Counted from the stretch's first letter, positions 42,218 to 51,327 are shown. The stretch: 64,000 bases of DNA from Thiohalomonas sp041685045 (GCA_041685045.1 JAWLGP010000021.1:1-64000); one strand, 5' to 3'. A program made the numbers and translations. The notes: generated from the sequence alone by a model not told the origin.

Positions 42218-43033
42218 TCAGCGCTCCTTGGAATTGTCTTCTTCAAAGTAGTAGATTCCAACGCCGGCACACACCCGCCCGGTTCCGGCGGCATCGGGGT
42301 TGAGGTCACGATCGTGCTGTGACAGGAAGCGGTCGTACTCTTCAAGCAGTTGTTGAGAGCGAATGCCGGCCAGTTTCCGAAATTCGGTGACGGCCTCCAC
42401 CGGCAGGTTGTTGTAGGCGACCTTGCGCTGGAAGCGGGGCTCGCCGCCCCTGCTTCGGAGGTTGTGGTCAATGGTATCCACGAGCAGTTGCACGTCGGTA
42501 CCGAGGATATGAAGTTTGTCCAGTTCGCCCTCGCTCGGGACGTAGCCGCGACTGACCAGCTGCACACACCCGTCCTGCTCGGCGACGGCCCCAACTCGCA
42601 TGAGCTCATCGAGTACCGCACGTACCGGCATGTCGCCGCTGTGCCGGCGGACCAGCTCGGCGAAGCTGGGCGCCGCCCCCTCAATAGGCAGATCGATGGG
42701 CTCTCCCTGGTGCGAAAATCCGGGATCGCGCAGCCAGCCGGTCAGCACCCGGGCAGCGCGGTTGTATTTCCCCGCCGCAAGCTCATCGTCCGGCGAGGGC
42801 ACGGCCGCCAGGCGCGCCACCTCCTTGCGGGTTAACCCAGTGATGACCGAGACACGGGAAGTGCTCTGTTTGCGGCCGGGCAACCCGAACTCCCGTCGGG
42901 CAACGTCCACGTAGGTCCATTTGGTCAGTTCGGCAAACTCCGCAAAAGACATCCCGTTGCGGAGCAGGATGCGAATCAGCGGCCGCAGCAGCTGCAGCAC
43001 GGCGGAGGTAAGAGCTTTATTGTTGTTGGTCAC
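42218..43033 (-). CDS. DUF6502 family protein
   Basis: The protein has 271 residues from GTG 43033. The N-terminal third is helical with a helix-turn-helix look: LLRNGMSFAEFAELTKWTYV then SVITGLTRKEVARLAAV. The middle has VLTGWLRDPGFSHQGEP, and there is a C-terminal helical part. It matches the DUF6502 family, which commonly accompanies DUF5666 proteins. A DNA-binding role is suggested by the N-terminal fold but is inference. There is no signal peptide, so it is cytoplasmic. It precedes the DUF5666 lipoprotein by 4 bases. Confidence 0.75.
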   Translation of the reverse strand: MTNNNKALTSAVLQLLRPLIRILLRNGMSFAEFAELTKWTYVDVARREFGLPGRKQSTSRVSVITGLTRKEVARLAAVPSPDDELAAGKYNRAARVLTGWLRDPGFSHQGEPIDLPIEGAAPSFAELVRRHSGDMPVRAVLDELMRVGAVAEQDGCVQLVSRGYVPSEGELDKLHILGTDVQLLVDTIDHNLRSRGGEPRFQRKVAYNNLPVEAVTEFRKLAGIRSQQLLEEYDRFLSQHDRDLNPDAAGTGRVCAGVGIYYFEEDNSKER

Positions 43034-43075
43034 GTGGCTAGTTTACCCGCGTGGTCTCCGCAATGCCGCAAGGAG

Positions 43076-43096
43076 GCGGCCCGCGCAGCGGGCCGC
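43076..43096. terminator. GC-rich stem-loop after DUF5666 paralogue 2
   Basis: GCGGCCCG and CGGGCCGC pair around a 5-base loop, 11 bases past the stop codon of the gene at 43108. A T-rich tail is not present, so termination is uncertain. Confidence 0.4.
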
Positions 43097-43107
43097 TCCG
43101 TGGCGGA

Positions 43108-44538
43108 TCAGTCCACGCTGACCGAAGAGGCGGAGAAGCTGCCGCTGGCGTAATCGCCCCGCACCTCGACTTCGGTGCCCACCGGCGGCAACGTGCCACC
43201 CCAGTTCACGGTAACGCCCGCAACCACGAACGAGCCGGCCCCGACCGCGTCGACCGTGCCTTCGAGTTCCTGGGCTTCGCTGTGGTCGTCGTCCCGCTTG
43301 AGGCTGACCGCAACCAGTTCACCGGTGGCTTGATCCCGATAGGCTTCCACCTCCACGCGGTCGCCATGGTGGATATCGGTGAGGTCGAAATAGAACTCCG
43401 GCGCGGAGCCCCCTTCATCGCGGTCGTCCTCCAACAGCGTGGTGCTGGTCACACGCACCGTCTGTCCGAGCAAGACCATGGTGCCGCCGCTGGGTTCGCC
43501 CTCGACATAGCCGGACAGGCTGTATTCGCCGTCTTCCTCGAACTCCACCTCTTCCGCCAACAGCGTGCCGTTGGCATCGAGACGGCCCTCCACTTTCGCG
43601 TAGCGTCCCACGTCACTGGCAGTGACGCCGGTAAAGTCGTCGTTTTCGTCGTCGCCAGTCACCCGGACCGCCCGACCATTGAGCGTAAATTCAGTGACCG
43701 AACTGACGGAGGTGATGACACCCTGCGCCTTGAACTCGTCGCCGTCATCCCCTTCGAAGTCGAGTTCGCCGTCGCCCTCCGGCTCGACTTCGGTCGCCTG
43801 CATGACGCCGCCGACGAGTCCCTGTCCGGTCTTCACCTCGACGAACAGGCCCTCCCAGTCACTTTCGAGCGCCGGCATGTCCGCGTAAGTGGCGCCGCTG
43901 TAGTCCACGGTCAGCGTTCCGATGGTGAAGGTCTTCCCGTTGCTGTCGAGGTTGCGGACGACGCCCTTCACCTCCAGGGCGTCTTCGCCATAGCTGCCCA
44001 TGTCGGCCGCTTTCACCTCGATCCGGGTGGCGACGATGTTGCCGTTGCCGTCGGAGTGGCCACTCACTTCGACGATATTGCCCGCCACGATGTCGGTCGG
44101 GGTCAACTGTCCGGCGACGGCGCTCTCGAAACGGGTCGTGGAGGTAACCGTGACACTCTGCCCCATGACCGTCAGGACGCCGCCAGTAGCCAAATCGTTG
44201 CCTGTCACCTCCCCTTCCAGTTCGTCGTTGAAGTCGATGGCTGTGGCGACGCCGGTTTTGCCACCTGCGTCGACCTTGCCGGTGACCGTCACCACCATGC
44301 CGACCGCCAGGTCGTGATCGTCGTTTCCGCGTTTGCCGTCCAACACATAGCTCGCGTTCGAGGTGTCGTACTCGATGCCCATCACGTACACGCTGCCAAA
44401 ACCGGTGACGACACCGGTGGTCCGTGTACCGCTGGTCGTCCCGGTGCCCGGGTCACCGGCGCTGCCGCCGCCACCGCCGCAGGCCACCAGCCCCAGGGCT
44501 GCCGTTACGGCTACTGCAATCGTTTTCCTGTTATTCAA
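43108..44538 (-). CDS. DUF5666 repeat lipoprotein (paralogue 2)
   Basis: The protein has 476 residues. I choose TTG 44538, with GGGAG upstream, because it opens a lipoprotein signal (NNRKTIAVAVTAALGLVAC) and the extension above it crosses repeat DNA. The mature part starts with a Gly run and contains about five DUF5666-like units, such as TGFGSVYVMGIEYDT, MVVTVTGKV, VEVSGHSDGNGNIVATRI and a late VEVRGDYASG. Units are more acidic than in the other two paralogues (long Asp/Glu runs), which could bind cations. Function unknown. Confidence 0.8.
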   Translation of the reverse strand: MNNRKTIAVAVTAALGLVACGGGGGSAGDPGTGTTSGTRTTGVVTGFGSVYVMGIEYDTSNASYVLDGKRGNDDHDLAVGMVVTVTGKVDAGGKTGVATAIDFNDELEGEVTGNDLATGGVLTVMGQSVTVTSTTRFESAVAGQLTPTDIVAGNIVEVSGHSDGNGNIVATRIEVKAADMGSYGEDALEVKGVVRNLDSNGKTFTIGTLTVDYSGATYADMPALESDWEGLFVEVKTGQGLVGGVMQATEVEPEGDGELDFEGDDGDEFKAQGVITSVSSVTEFTLNGRAVRVTGDDENDDFTGVTASDVGRYAKVEGRLDANGTLLAEEVEFEEDGEYSLSGYVEGEPSGGTMVLLGQTVRVTSTTLLEDDRDEGGSAPEFYFDLTDIHHGDRVEVEAYRDQATGELVAVSLKRDDDHSEAQELEGTVDAVGAGSFVVAGVTVNWGGTLPPVGTEVEVRGDYASGSFSASSVSVD

Positions 44539-44659
44539 GGCTTTCTCTCCCTTTCTCTGTGTCTGGTTGGTACCGGCCGGCCCCACCGCCCGCCCAGGTA
44601 TGGGAATTATTTCCCAAACCGCGGAGAAGTCAAGGAGGGACGCGTGACGCATGTCGCAT

Positions 44660-44806
44660 GCTTGAAGGCTTGAAGGCTTGAAGGCTTGAAGGCTTGAAGG
44701 CTTGAAGGCTTGAAGGCTTGAAGGCTTGAAGGCTTGAAGGCTTGAAGGCTTGAAGGCTTGCAGGGTTGAAGGCTTGAAGGCTTGAAGGGTTGAAGGGTTG
44801 AAGGGG
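44660..44806. repeat. 8-bp tandem repeat (GCTTGAAG)n
   Basis: About twelve near-perfect copies of GCTTGAAG run from 44660 to 44760, then degenerate copies (GGTTGAAG) to about 44806. It lies in the gap between two DUF5666 genes (44539-44864), which otherwise holds no gene. Such short repeats vary in copy number by slippage. Confidence 0.95.
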
Positions 44807-44864
44807 GGAGGGGTGACGGCAGCGGGGAGCGCTATCTGACGCGTTACGCGTCACCGCTCACCGC

Positions 44865-46232
44865 TTACGCACCACCGACTTCAGCAGTGGCCGTAAATAC
44901 CCGCAGAACCGAATCCCAGGATCCGACCAGGTCCACCTGGTCCCCCACTTCCAGACCGACCAGGACATCGGGCACGGCGGTGACGTCGATGAGGATGTCA
45001 CCGACCTCGAGGAAAAAGCCGGCGATCTCGGCGACCGGGCCGGTGATCCGGTCCGTGGCAGACAACGTGACGGCCGCCTCCGTGGCGATGAGGTTGTCGG
45101 CGCCGGTCGCCGCCAGCACCACCACGCGGTCGCCCTCCTGCAGGTCGTCGAAGAAGCTCGCCTTGTTTTCGATGATCGTTTCGGCAGTGACGGCAATCTC
45201 CTGCCCGAACAGCTCGAACGTCCCGGCCACGGGATTTACGAAGAGCACCTCCCCCTGCAGAAGGAACGCGGTCACCGACTGCCGTATGACGGACTCGGCC
45301 ACCAGCACGCCGTCCTCGAGTACGCCCTCCGCCTCGACCCTTCGCCCCACCTGCAGGCCACCGTTCACCACGGTAGCCGTCGTGGTCCGCACCGTATAGC
45401 CGTTGACCTGCAACAGGTTGCCAAGGGAGGAGGTGATCACGCCTTCCAGTTCCGCCCGGGTCCCGTCTTCGCCATCGATCAAGCCATCGAACAGTTCGGC
45501 CTCGGTGGCATTCAGGCGAGTGCCGTCGTAAGTGCCGGCAACTTCGACCCGCTGCCCGACCGCCGGGGCGAAATCAGGGGCGGTAGCGGAAAGGTCCACC
45601 TCCAAGCCCGATTCCAGAGTCAGGGTGTTGCCGGAGACCGTGGCGATGATGTCCTCCACTGCCACCACGCCGCCGAGCGGCCAGTCGCCGGATGCGACCA
45701 CCCGTGTTGCGAAGAAATCGCCGTTGCTGCCGCGGAATCCACTCACTTCCACGTTGTCACCGGTCTGGAGCGAGGCCAGATCCGTCACGACATTGACGCC
45801 GTTGTTGCCGACGAACTGTGCTGTGGCGAGGACATTGACCTCGATGCCGAGCAGGGTGAAGCGGTCGTCGGCGAGATCGACCACACCGACCGGACCGCGC
45901 AGACTGCTGTCGAAGACGATGCGGTTGGCACTGCCGGTTTCGCGATCGGGATTCACCCTCCCTTCGACCCGCACCACCATGCCGAGCCCGAGCAGGGCCC
46001 GTTCATCGCTGCCGTCGAAGGTATTGCCGGAGATGATGATTTCAGTGGTGTCGTCGACCGCGTACTCCACACCGTTGACGAACACGCTGCCGAAGCCGGT
46101 CACGGTACCGATGGAGATGACCTGGTCGCCGAGGGTGAATTGGGCCGGGAAGACCAAGCCGTCACAGGACGCCAGCAGCAGCGTCACTGCCAGTGCGGCT
46201 ACGGTGTGGTGCCACCGCCGGGGTAGAGACAT
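44865..46232 (-). CDS. DUF5666 repeat lipoprotein (paralogue 3)
   Basis: The protein has 455 residues from ATG 46232. It has a lipoprotein signal ending LLLASC. The mature part is clearly paralogous to the product at 40837-42213: TGFGSVFVNGVEYAVDD, GSDERALLGLGMVVRVEGRV, VEVSGFRGSNGDFFATRV and a final DQVDLVGSWDSVLRVFTAT. It differs by lacking the Gly-rich linker. It is not next to a DUF6502 gene. It probably faces the periplasm after Lgt/Lsp processing. Function unknown. Confidence 0.8.
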   Translation of the reverse strand: MSLPRRWHHTVAALAVTLLLASCDGLVFPAQFTLGDQVISIGTVTGFGSVFVNGVEYAVDDTTEIIISGNTFDGSDERALLGLGMVVRVEGRVNPDRETGSANRIVFDSSLRGPVGVVDLADDRFTLLGIEVNVLATAQFVGNNGVNVVTDLASLQTGDNVEVSGFRGSNGDFFATRVVASGDWPLGGVVAVEDIIATVSGNTLTLESGLEVDLSATAPDFAPAVGQRVEVAGTYDGTRLNATEAELFDGLIDGEDGTRAELEGVITSSLGNLLQVNGYTVRTTTATVVNGGLQVGRRVEAEGVLEDGVLVAESVIRQSVTAFLLQGEVLFVNPVAGTFELFGQEIAVTAETIIENKASFFDDLQEGDRVVVLAATGADNLIATEAAVTLSATDRITGPVAEIAGFFLEVGDILIDVTAVPDVLVGLEVGDQVDLVGSWDSVLRVFTATAEVGGA

Positions 46233-46320
46233 GCCAGCGCTCCCTGCGGAATGTCCCTTTTCAGGGTAGTAGCTGTGAGCGGTTGCGCCTGCCTTTCCCT
46301 GTTGGCGCTTTACCCGGGGA

Positions 46321-46704
46321 TCACAGCCAGCGCGGCAGGAGGATGAAGCCCCAGACGGCGACCACGTTGACCAGGGCCAGGAACACCGCCGCCGAACCGA
46401 TGTCCTTGGCGCGGCCGGCGAGGGTGTGGTGCTCGAGGCTGATGCGGTCGACCACCGCCTCGATGGCGGAGTTGATCAGTTCCACCACCAGCACCAGCAG
46501 CAGACTGCCCACCAGCAGGGCACGTTCCACTCCGGTCTGGCCGAGGATGATGGCCAGCGGCAACATCGGAGCCAGGGCGATGAGTTCGAGCCGGAAGGCC
46601 TCTTCGTGGCGGGTGGCGGCAGCCAACCCCTGCATGGAGTAGCCGAACGCCTTCAACACATGCGAGAGGCCGCGGTGCGGCGGCTTGTTCACCGGCGCGG
46701 TCAC
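46321..46704 (-). CDS. dgkA: diacylglycerol kinase (DgkA)
   Basis: The protein has 127 residues from GTG 46704, overlapping the gcvPB stop (GTGA). It is a small three-helix membrane protein with KAFGYSMQGLAAATRHEEAFRLE at the N-terminus and the catalytic VVELINSAIEAVVDRISLEHH, where the Glu and Asn-Ser residues are conserved. It phosphorylates diacylglycerol at the inner membrane, recycling lipid from membrane-derived glycan synthesis. Its position at the end of the glycine-cleavage operon is probably incidental, but it would then be under the same glycine control. Confidence 0.95.
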   Translation of the reverse strand: MTAPVNKPPHRGLSHVLKAFGYSMQGLAAATRHEEAFRLELIALAPMLPLAIILGQTGVERALLVGSLLLVLVVELINSAIEAVVDRISLEHHTLAGRAKDIGSAAVFLALVNVVAVWGFILLPRWL

Positions 46705-48158
46705 GATACCACCGGCTTCCAGGTGAGGTTGAGTTCACGGGCCGCCTTGACGTCATCCAGGCGGCGCACCGGCAACGTGTGCGGCGCGCTCTGCACCAAC
46801 TCCGGCGTCTGCGCCGCCTCCTCGCGGATCTTCACCATCGCCTCGACGAAGCCGTCCAGCGTCTCGCGGCTCTCGGTCTCCGTCGGCTCGATCAGGAAGC
46901 ACTCCGGCACCAGCAGCGGGAAATAGGTGGTGGGGGCGTGTTGGCCGTAGTCAAGCAGGCGCTTGGCAAAGTCCATGGCCGTGGTGCCGCACTCCTTTGC
47001 CTCCCGGCGCAGGGTGAGGATGAACTCGTGGGTGGCACGCCGCTGCGGGAAGGCCATTTCAAAGCCCTCGGCCTTTAGCCTGGCCATTAGATAGTTGGCA
47101 TTGAGGGTGGCGTAATCGGCCACCCGCGCCATGCCCTCGCGGCCCAGCATGCGGGCATAGACGTAGGCACGCAGCAGGATCCCGACGTTGCCCATGAAGG
47201 CGGAGAGCCGGCCGATGCTCTGCGGGCGGTCCTCCTCGGTGGCCCAGCGATACTCGTCGCCCTCCTGCAGCACCAGCGGCACCGGCAGGAACGGCTCCAG
47301 CCGCCGGCTCACCACTACCGGACCGGCACCGGGGCCACCGCCGCCGTGGGGGGTGGAGAAGGTCTTGTGCAGGTTGAGGTGGACCACGTCGAAGCCCATG
47401 TCGCCCGGCTTCACTTTGCCCAGGATGGCGTTGAGATTCGCGCCGTCGTAGTAGAGCAGGCCGCCGGCATCGTGGACGATCTTCGCGATTTCAGTGATGC
47501 GCCGCTCGAACACGCCCAAGGTCGACGGATTGGTCAGCATGATGCCGGCGGTCTGCGGTCCGACGGCGGCCTTGAGCGCCTCCACGTCGACGTCGCCGCT
47601 GGCGTCGGTCGGGATCTCCCGCACCTGATAGCCGCACATCACCGCGGTGGCGGGATTGGTGCCGTGCGCGGCATCCGGCACCAGGATCTCGGTGCGGGCG
47701 TTATCACCGCGGGCGTCGTGGTAGGCGCGGATCATCGCCACCCCGGCGAACTCGCCCTGGGCACCGGCCATCGGTGTCAGTGAGCAGCCGGCCATGCCGG
47801 TGAGGGTAGTCAGCATCTCCTGGAGATCGTGCAGGCAGGCCAGCACGCCTTGACCGTGGGTCGCGGTCGGCGCGTGCGGGTGGCGGCCGAGGAAACCGGG
47901 CAACATCGCCAGCTTGTTCGCCCCGCGCGGGTTGTACTTCATGGTGCAGGAGCCGAGCGGGTAGAACTGGGTATCGATGGAGAAGTTCTTCTGTGACAGC
48001 CGGGTGTAGTGGCGCACCGCCTGCAGTTCGGAAACCTCGGGCAGGGTCGGCCGACGCCTGCGGCGCAGCTCGGCCGGGATGTCGTCCAGGGCCGGTTGGG
48101 CTTTGGGCAATTGAGCGCCGTTGACGCGCCCCGGTTGTGATTGTTCGAAAATCAGCAT
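46701..48158 (-). CDS. gcvPB: glycine dehydrogenase (decarboxylating) subunit 2
   Basis: The protein has 485 residues from ATG 48158. It is the PLP-binding half of a split P-protein: QFYPLGSCTMKYNPRGANK near the N-terminus, AGAQGEFAGVAMIRAYHD, PDAAHGTNPA, and the PLP lysine in HLNLHKTFSTPHGGGGPG. With GcvPA it removes CO2 from glycine and passes the aminomethyl group to lipoyl-GcvH. E. coli has one fused GcvP of about 957 residues; the two-subunit form occurs in many Gram-positives and some proteobacteria. Confidence 0.97.
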   Translation of the reverse strand: MLIFEQSQPGRVNGAQLPKAQPALDDIPAELRRRRRPTLPEVSELQAVRHYTRLSQKNFSIDTQFYPLGSCTMKYNPRGANKLAMLPGFLGRHPHAPTATHGQGVLACLHDLQEMLTTLTGMAGCSLTPMAGAQGEFAGVAMIRAYHDARGDNARTEILVPDAAHGTNPATAVMCGYQVREIPTDASGDVDVEALKAAVGPQTAGIMLTNPSTLGVFERRITEIAKIVHDAGGLLYYDGANLNAILGKVKPGDMGFDVVHLNLHKTFSTPHGGGGPGAGPVVVSRRLEPFLPVPLVLQEGDEYRWATEEDRPQSIGRLSAFMGNVGILLRAYVYARMLGREGMARVADYATLNANYLMARLKAEGFEMAFPQRRATHEFILTLRREAKECGTTAMDFAKRLLDYGQHAPTTYFPLLVPECFLIEPTETESRETLDGFVEAMVKIREEAAQTPELVQSAPHTLPVRRLDDVKAARELNLTWKPVVS

Positions 48159-48186
48159 GTGCCGGTTTTCCTGTTGATTCAGATTT

Positions 48187-48262
48187 GATCCGCAAATAAA
48201 CGCAAATGAACGCGAATGACCAAGGGGTCTTATTTGCGTTTATTCGCGTGCATTTGCGGATC
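48187..48262. repeat. inverted repeat CGCAAATAAACGC inside the gcv operon
   Basis: GATCCGCAAATAAACGCAAA (48187 on) pairs with the segment ending TTTGCGGATC (48262) around an AAGG centre. It lies between gcvPA and gcvPB. A familiar dispersed hairpin; it may affect the relative expression of the two subunits. Confidence 0.8.
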
Positions 48263-48266
48263 CGTT

Positions 48267-49682
48267 TTAAATCGTCCCCTCGGGCGGCCGCAGCTTGGTG
48301 CAGGCCGGGCCGGGGTCCTTGCGGCGGCCGAGGATCCGCTCCAGGTGGCCGGCGAAGCTCTCGATCTCTTCCGCCGTGCGCGTTTCGGTGGCGCACACCA
48401 GCAGGCAGTCGCCCAGCTCCGGGTAGTCGTCGCCGAGGGCGTAGCCGCCGAGGACATCCTGCACCGCCAGCGCGCGCAACACCTCGTCCACCGGTACCGG
48501 TAGGCGGAGCACCGCCTCGTGGAACACGGGGCCGACGAACACCGGCTCCACGCCCTCGATGGCGGTCAGCCGTTTCACAAGGGCGCGGATATTGGTGTGG
48601 CACGCCCCCGCCACCTGCTCCAGCCCGGCCGGACCGAGCAGTGCCATGTGCACCGTGGCGGCGGCGGCCAGCAGCCCCTGGTTGGTGCAGATGTTCGAGG
48701 TCGCCTTCGAGCGGCGGATGTGCTGCTCGCGCGCCTGCAGGGTCAGGGTGTAGCCGGTGCGCCCTTCGGCGTCGACGGTACGGCCGACGACCCGCCCTGG
48801 CATCTGTCTTACGTAGGCCTGTTTGCAGGTCATGAAACCGAAGTAGGGACCGCCCGAAGAGAGCGGTACCCCGAGCGGCTGGCCTTCCCCGCAGGCGATA
48901 TCGGCACCGCCCTCGCCCCACTCGCCCGGCGGCTTGAGCAGGGCCATCGCCACCGGGTTGACCACCCCGATCACCAGCGCGTCGTGGGCGTGGGCCCAGT
49001 CGGTGAGGGCATCCACCGCCTCCAGGCGACCGAAGAAATTCGGCTGCGGGACCACCAGGGCGGCAATGCCGTCACCCACCAGTTCGTCCAGACCTTCGAG
49101 GTCGACCGTGCCCAGCTCGGGGTGGTAGGGCACGTCCACCAGCTCGATGCCCTGGTTGCGGACGATGGTGTCGGCGGTGGCGCGGTAGGCCGGGTGCAGG
49201 GTCGCGGGCAGCAGGATGCGCTTGGTCTTCACCTTGCGGTTCGCCCGCACGGCCATCAGGATCGCCTCGGCCACGGCGGAGGCACCGTCGTAGAGCGAGG
49301 CGTTGGAGACCTCCAGCCCGGTCAAGCTGGCCATCATGGTCTGGAACTCGTAGACCAGCTGCAGCGTGCCCTGGCTCGCCTCCGCCTGATAAGGGGTATA
49401 GGCCGAATAGAACTCGCCGCGGGTGACGATCTCCCAGACCGCCGCCGGGATGTGATGGTCGTAGGCGCCCGCACCGATAAAACAGAGCGGCTCGCCGTCG
49501 GCGGTTGCTCGCTGCCTCATCAGGCGGGTGACCGCCATTTCGCTCAGCCCCGGAGAAAGGTCGCGCAGACCATCGGCGCGCAGGTCGGCCGGGATTTCGT
49601 CGAACAGGCGGTCAATGTCATCGACGCCAATGGCGGCGAGCATCGCCCGCACGTCGTCATCGGTGTGGGGTATGAAAGGCAT
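48267..49682 (-). CDS. gcvPA: glycine dehydrogenase (decarboxylating) subunit 1
   Basis: The protein has 471 residues from ATG 49682. It is the N-terminal half of the P-protein: MPFIPHTDDDVRAMLAAIG, GAGAYDHHIPAAVWEI, FYSAYTPYQAEASQGTLQL, and SNICTNQGLLA. It pairs with GcvPB to form an alpha2/beta2 enzyme. gcvH ends 5 bases upstream, and gcvPB follows after about 110 bases that hold the inverted repeat at 48187-48262. Confidence 0.97.
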   Translation of the reverse strand: MPFIPHTDDDVRAMLAAIGVDDIDRLFDEIPADLRADGLRDLSPGLSEMAVTRLMRQRATADGEPLCFIGAGAYDHHIPAAVWEIVTRGEFYSAYTPYQAEASQGTLQLVYEFQTMMASLTGLEVSNASLYDGASAVAEAILMAVRANRKVKTKRILLPATLHPAYRATADTIVRNQGIELVDVPYHPELGTVDLEGLDELVGDGIAALVVPQPNFFGRLEAVDALTDWAHAHDALVIGVVNPVAMALLKPPGEWGEGGADIACGEGQPLGVPLSSGGPYFGFMTCKQAYVRQMPGRVVGRTVDAEGRTGYTLTLQAREQHIRRSKATSNICTNQGLLAAAATVHMALLGPAGLEQVAGACHTNIRALVKRLTAIEGVEPVFVGPVFHEAVLRLPVPVDEVLRALAVQDVLGGYALGDDYPELGDCLLVCATETRTAEEIESFAGHLERILGRRKDPGPACTKLRPPEGTI

Positions 49683-49687
49683 GGCTG

Positions 49688-50077
49688 TTAGTGGGCTTCG
49701 TCGGCCAGCAGCTGATTGTAGGCGTCCGCATCCAGCAGACCACCCAGGTCGCCGCTCGGGCGCACGCGAAACAGCCAGCCATCGCCATAGGGGGCCTTGT
49801 TGACCAGGTCCGGGGCATCCTGCAGCTGATCGTTGACCGCAATGACTTCACCCGCGATCGGCGCATAGACGTCGGAGGCGGCCTTGACCGACTCCACCAC
49901 CGCGCACTCGACCCCGGTGTTCAGGTCACGACCCACTTCGGGCAGCTCCACGTACACCATGTCGCCCAGCAGGTCCTGGGCATGGTCGGAGATACCGACG
50001 GTGGCGCTGCCGTCGTCTTCCACCCGCACCCACTCGTGGGTCTTGGTGTACTTCAGGTCCGCAGGGACATTGCTCAT
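49688..50077 (-). CDS. gcvH: glycine cleavage system H protein
   Basis: The protein has 129 residues from ATG 50077, with GGAG upstream. It is the lipoyl carrier: KYTKTHEWVRVEDDGSATVG at the N-terminus, DMVYVELPEVGRDL, and the lipoylation lysine in ECAVVESVKAASDVYAP. It shuttles the aminomethyl group from GcvPA/PB to GcvT. LipA, the first gene of this operon, inserts the sulphur atoms into its octanoyl group, so substrate and maturation enzyme are made together. Confidence 0.98.
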   Translation of the reverse strand: MSNVPADLKYTKTHEWVRVEDDGSATVGISDHAQDLLGDMVYVELPEVGRDLNTGVECAVVESVKAASDVYAPIAGEVIAVNDQLQDAPDLVNKAPYGDGWLFRVRPSGDLGGLLDADAYNQLLADEAH

Positions 50078-50167
50078 TCCAAATTCTCCGCTTTAGGTGG
50101 CATTTCTTGTTGTGGAAGACCGGCCCGCCAAGATTGGCACCGTTTATCGCCGGCATCAATTCCTGCT

Positions 50168-50202
50168 GTAGGATGCGGTGAACACTGCGAACCGCATCCT
50201 AC
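50168..50202. repeat. GTAGGATGCGGT hairpin, satellite relative
   Basis: GTAGGATGCGGT and ACCGCATCCTAC (12 bp, perfect) flank an 11-base loop between gcvT and gcvH. The core is the same GATGCGGT hairpin as the 106-bp satellite. Confidence 0.85.
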
Positions 50203-51293
50203 GAAGATTGGTAGGTCGGCTTGCCGTCACGGACGAACGGCGGGCGCACCACCTTCGCCGTCAGGGGCTTACCGCGCACCTCGACACAGACCTTGGTGAC
50301 CGGACCGGCCGGGATGCGGGCGAAGGCGATGGCCTGACCCAGGGTCGGCGCGAAGCTGCCGGAGGTGGTCTCGCCCTCGCCGATACCTTCGACAACCACC
50401 TTCTGGTGCGCACGCAGCACCCCCTTGTCCTCCAGCACCAGTCCGACCAGCTGGCGCGACACCCCTTCTCTGCGCTGGGCCTCCAGGGCCGCGCGGCCGA
50501 CGAACTCGCGATCGCCCGGCTCGAAGGCGACGGTCCAGCCGAGACCCGACTCCAGCGGCGAGGTGTTGTCGTCCATGTCCTGGCCGTAAAGGTTCATGCC
50601 GGCCTCGAGGCGCAGCGTGTCGCGGGCACCCAGTCCGCAGGGGGCGACATCCGCCTCGTGCAGCCGGCGCCACACCTCCTCGGCGTCCTCGGCCGGCATG
50701 ACCAGCTCATAGCCGTCTTCGCCGGTATAGCCGGTGCGCGCCACGAAGATGCCGTCGTTCTCCAGGGCGACGAAGCGTTCCAGCTTGGCCGCCGGTTCGA
50801 TCGCTACACCCAGTGCGGCGTGGGCCTTTGCACGGGCGTTCGGGCCCTGCACGGCGATCATCGCCAGGTCGTCCCGCTCCTCCACCTCCACGGCGAAGTC
50901 GTCGGCATGGCGGCGAAACCAGGCGAGGTCCTTGTTGCGGGTGCCGGCATTGACCACGATGCGGTACCAGGCGTCGTCCAGGTAGTAGACGATCAGGTCG
51001 TCTATCACCCCGCCGCGCTCGTTCAGCAGGCAGGAGTAGAGCGCCTTGCCCGGCTTGGCGTCGAGCCGCGCGACGTCGTTGGCCAGAAGAAAGCGCAGGA
51101 ACTCGCGGACCCGCGACCCGGTCACGTCCACCACGCACATGTGAGAGACATCGAACATACCGGCATCCCGGCGAATGGCGTGATGCTCTTCGATCTGCGA
51201 ACCGTAATGGATCGGCATGTCCCAACCGGCGAAATCGACCATCTTCGCCCCGAGCGCCACGTGTGCATCGTACAGCGGTGTCCGCTTACCCAA
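50199..51293 (-). CDS. gcvT: aminomethyltransferase (glycine cleavage T protein)
   Basis: The protein has 364 residues from TTG 51293, with GGAG 8 bases upstream; no ATG fits before the conserved N-terminus. Motifs: TPLYDAHVALGAKMVDFAGW (split TPLYDAHVALG and MVDFAGWDMP), MFDVSHMCVVDVTG, ARTGYTGEDGYELVMPAE, RDTLRLEAGMNLYGQDMDD with the catalytic Asp region. It transfers the methylene unit from lipoyl-GcvH to tetrahydrofolate and releases ammonia. Its last codons overlap the edge of the GTAGGATGCGGT hairpin at 50168-50202. lipA ends 34 bases upstream. Confidence 0.97.
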   Translation of the reverse strand: MGKRTPLYDAHVALGAKMVDFAGWDMPIHYGSQIEEHHAIRRDAGMFDVSHMCVVDVTGSRVREFLRFLLANDVARLDAKPGKALYSCLLNERGGVIDDLIVYYLDDAWYRIVVNAGTRNKDLAWFRRHADDFAVEVEERDDLAMIAVQGPNARAKAHAALGVAIEPAAKLERFVALENDGIFVARTGYTGEDGYELVMPAEDAEEVWRRLHEADVAPCGLGARDTLRLEAGMNLYGQDMDDNTSPLESGLGWTVAFEPGDREFVGRAALEAQRREGVSRQLVGLVLEDKGVLRAHQKVVVEGIGEGETTSGSFAPTLGQAIAFARIPAGPVTKVCVEVRGKPLTAKVVRPPFVRDGKPTYQSS

Positions 51294-51327
51294 GGTTGTT
51301 CTCCTGATTTATCTGGTGAACCCTTTT

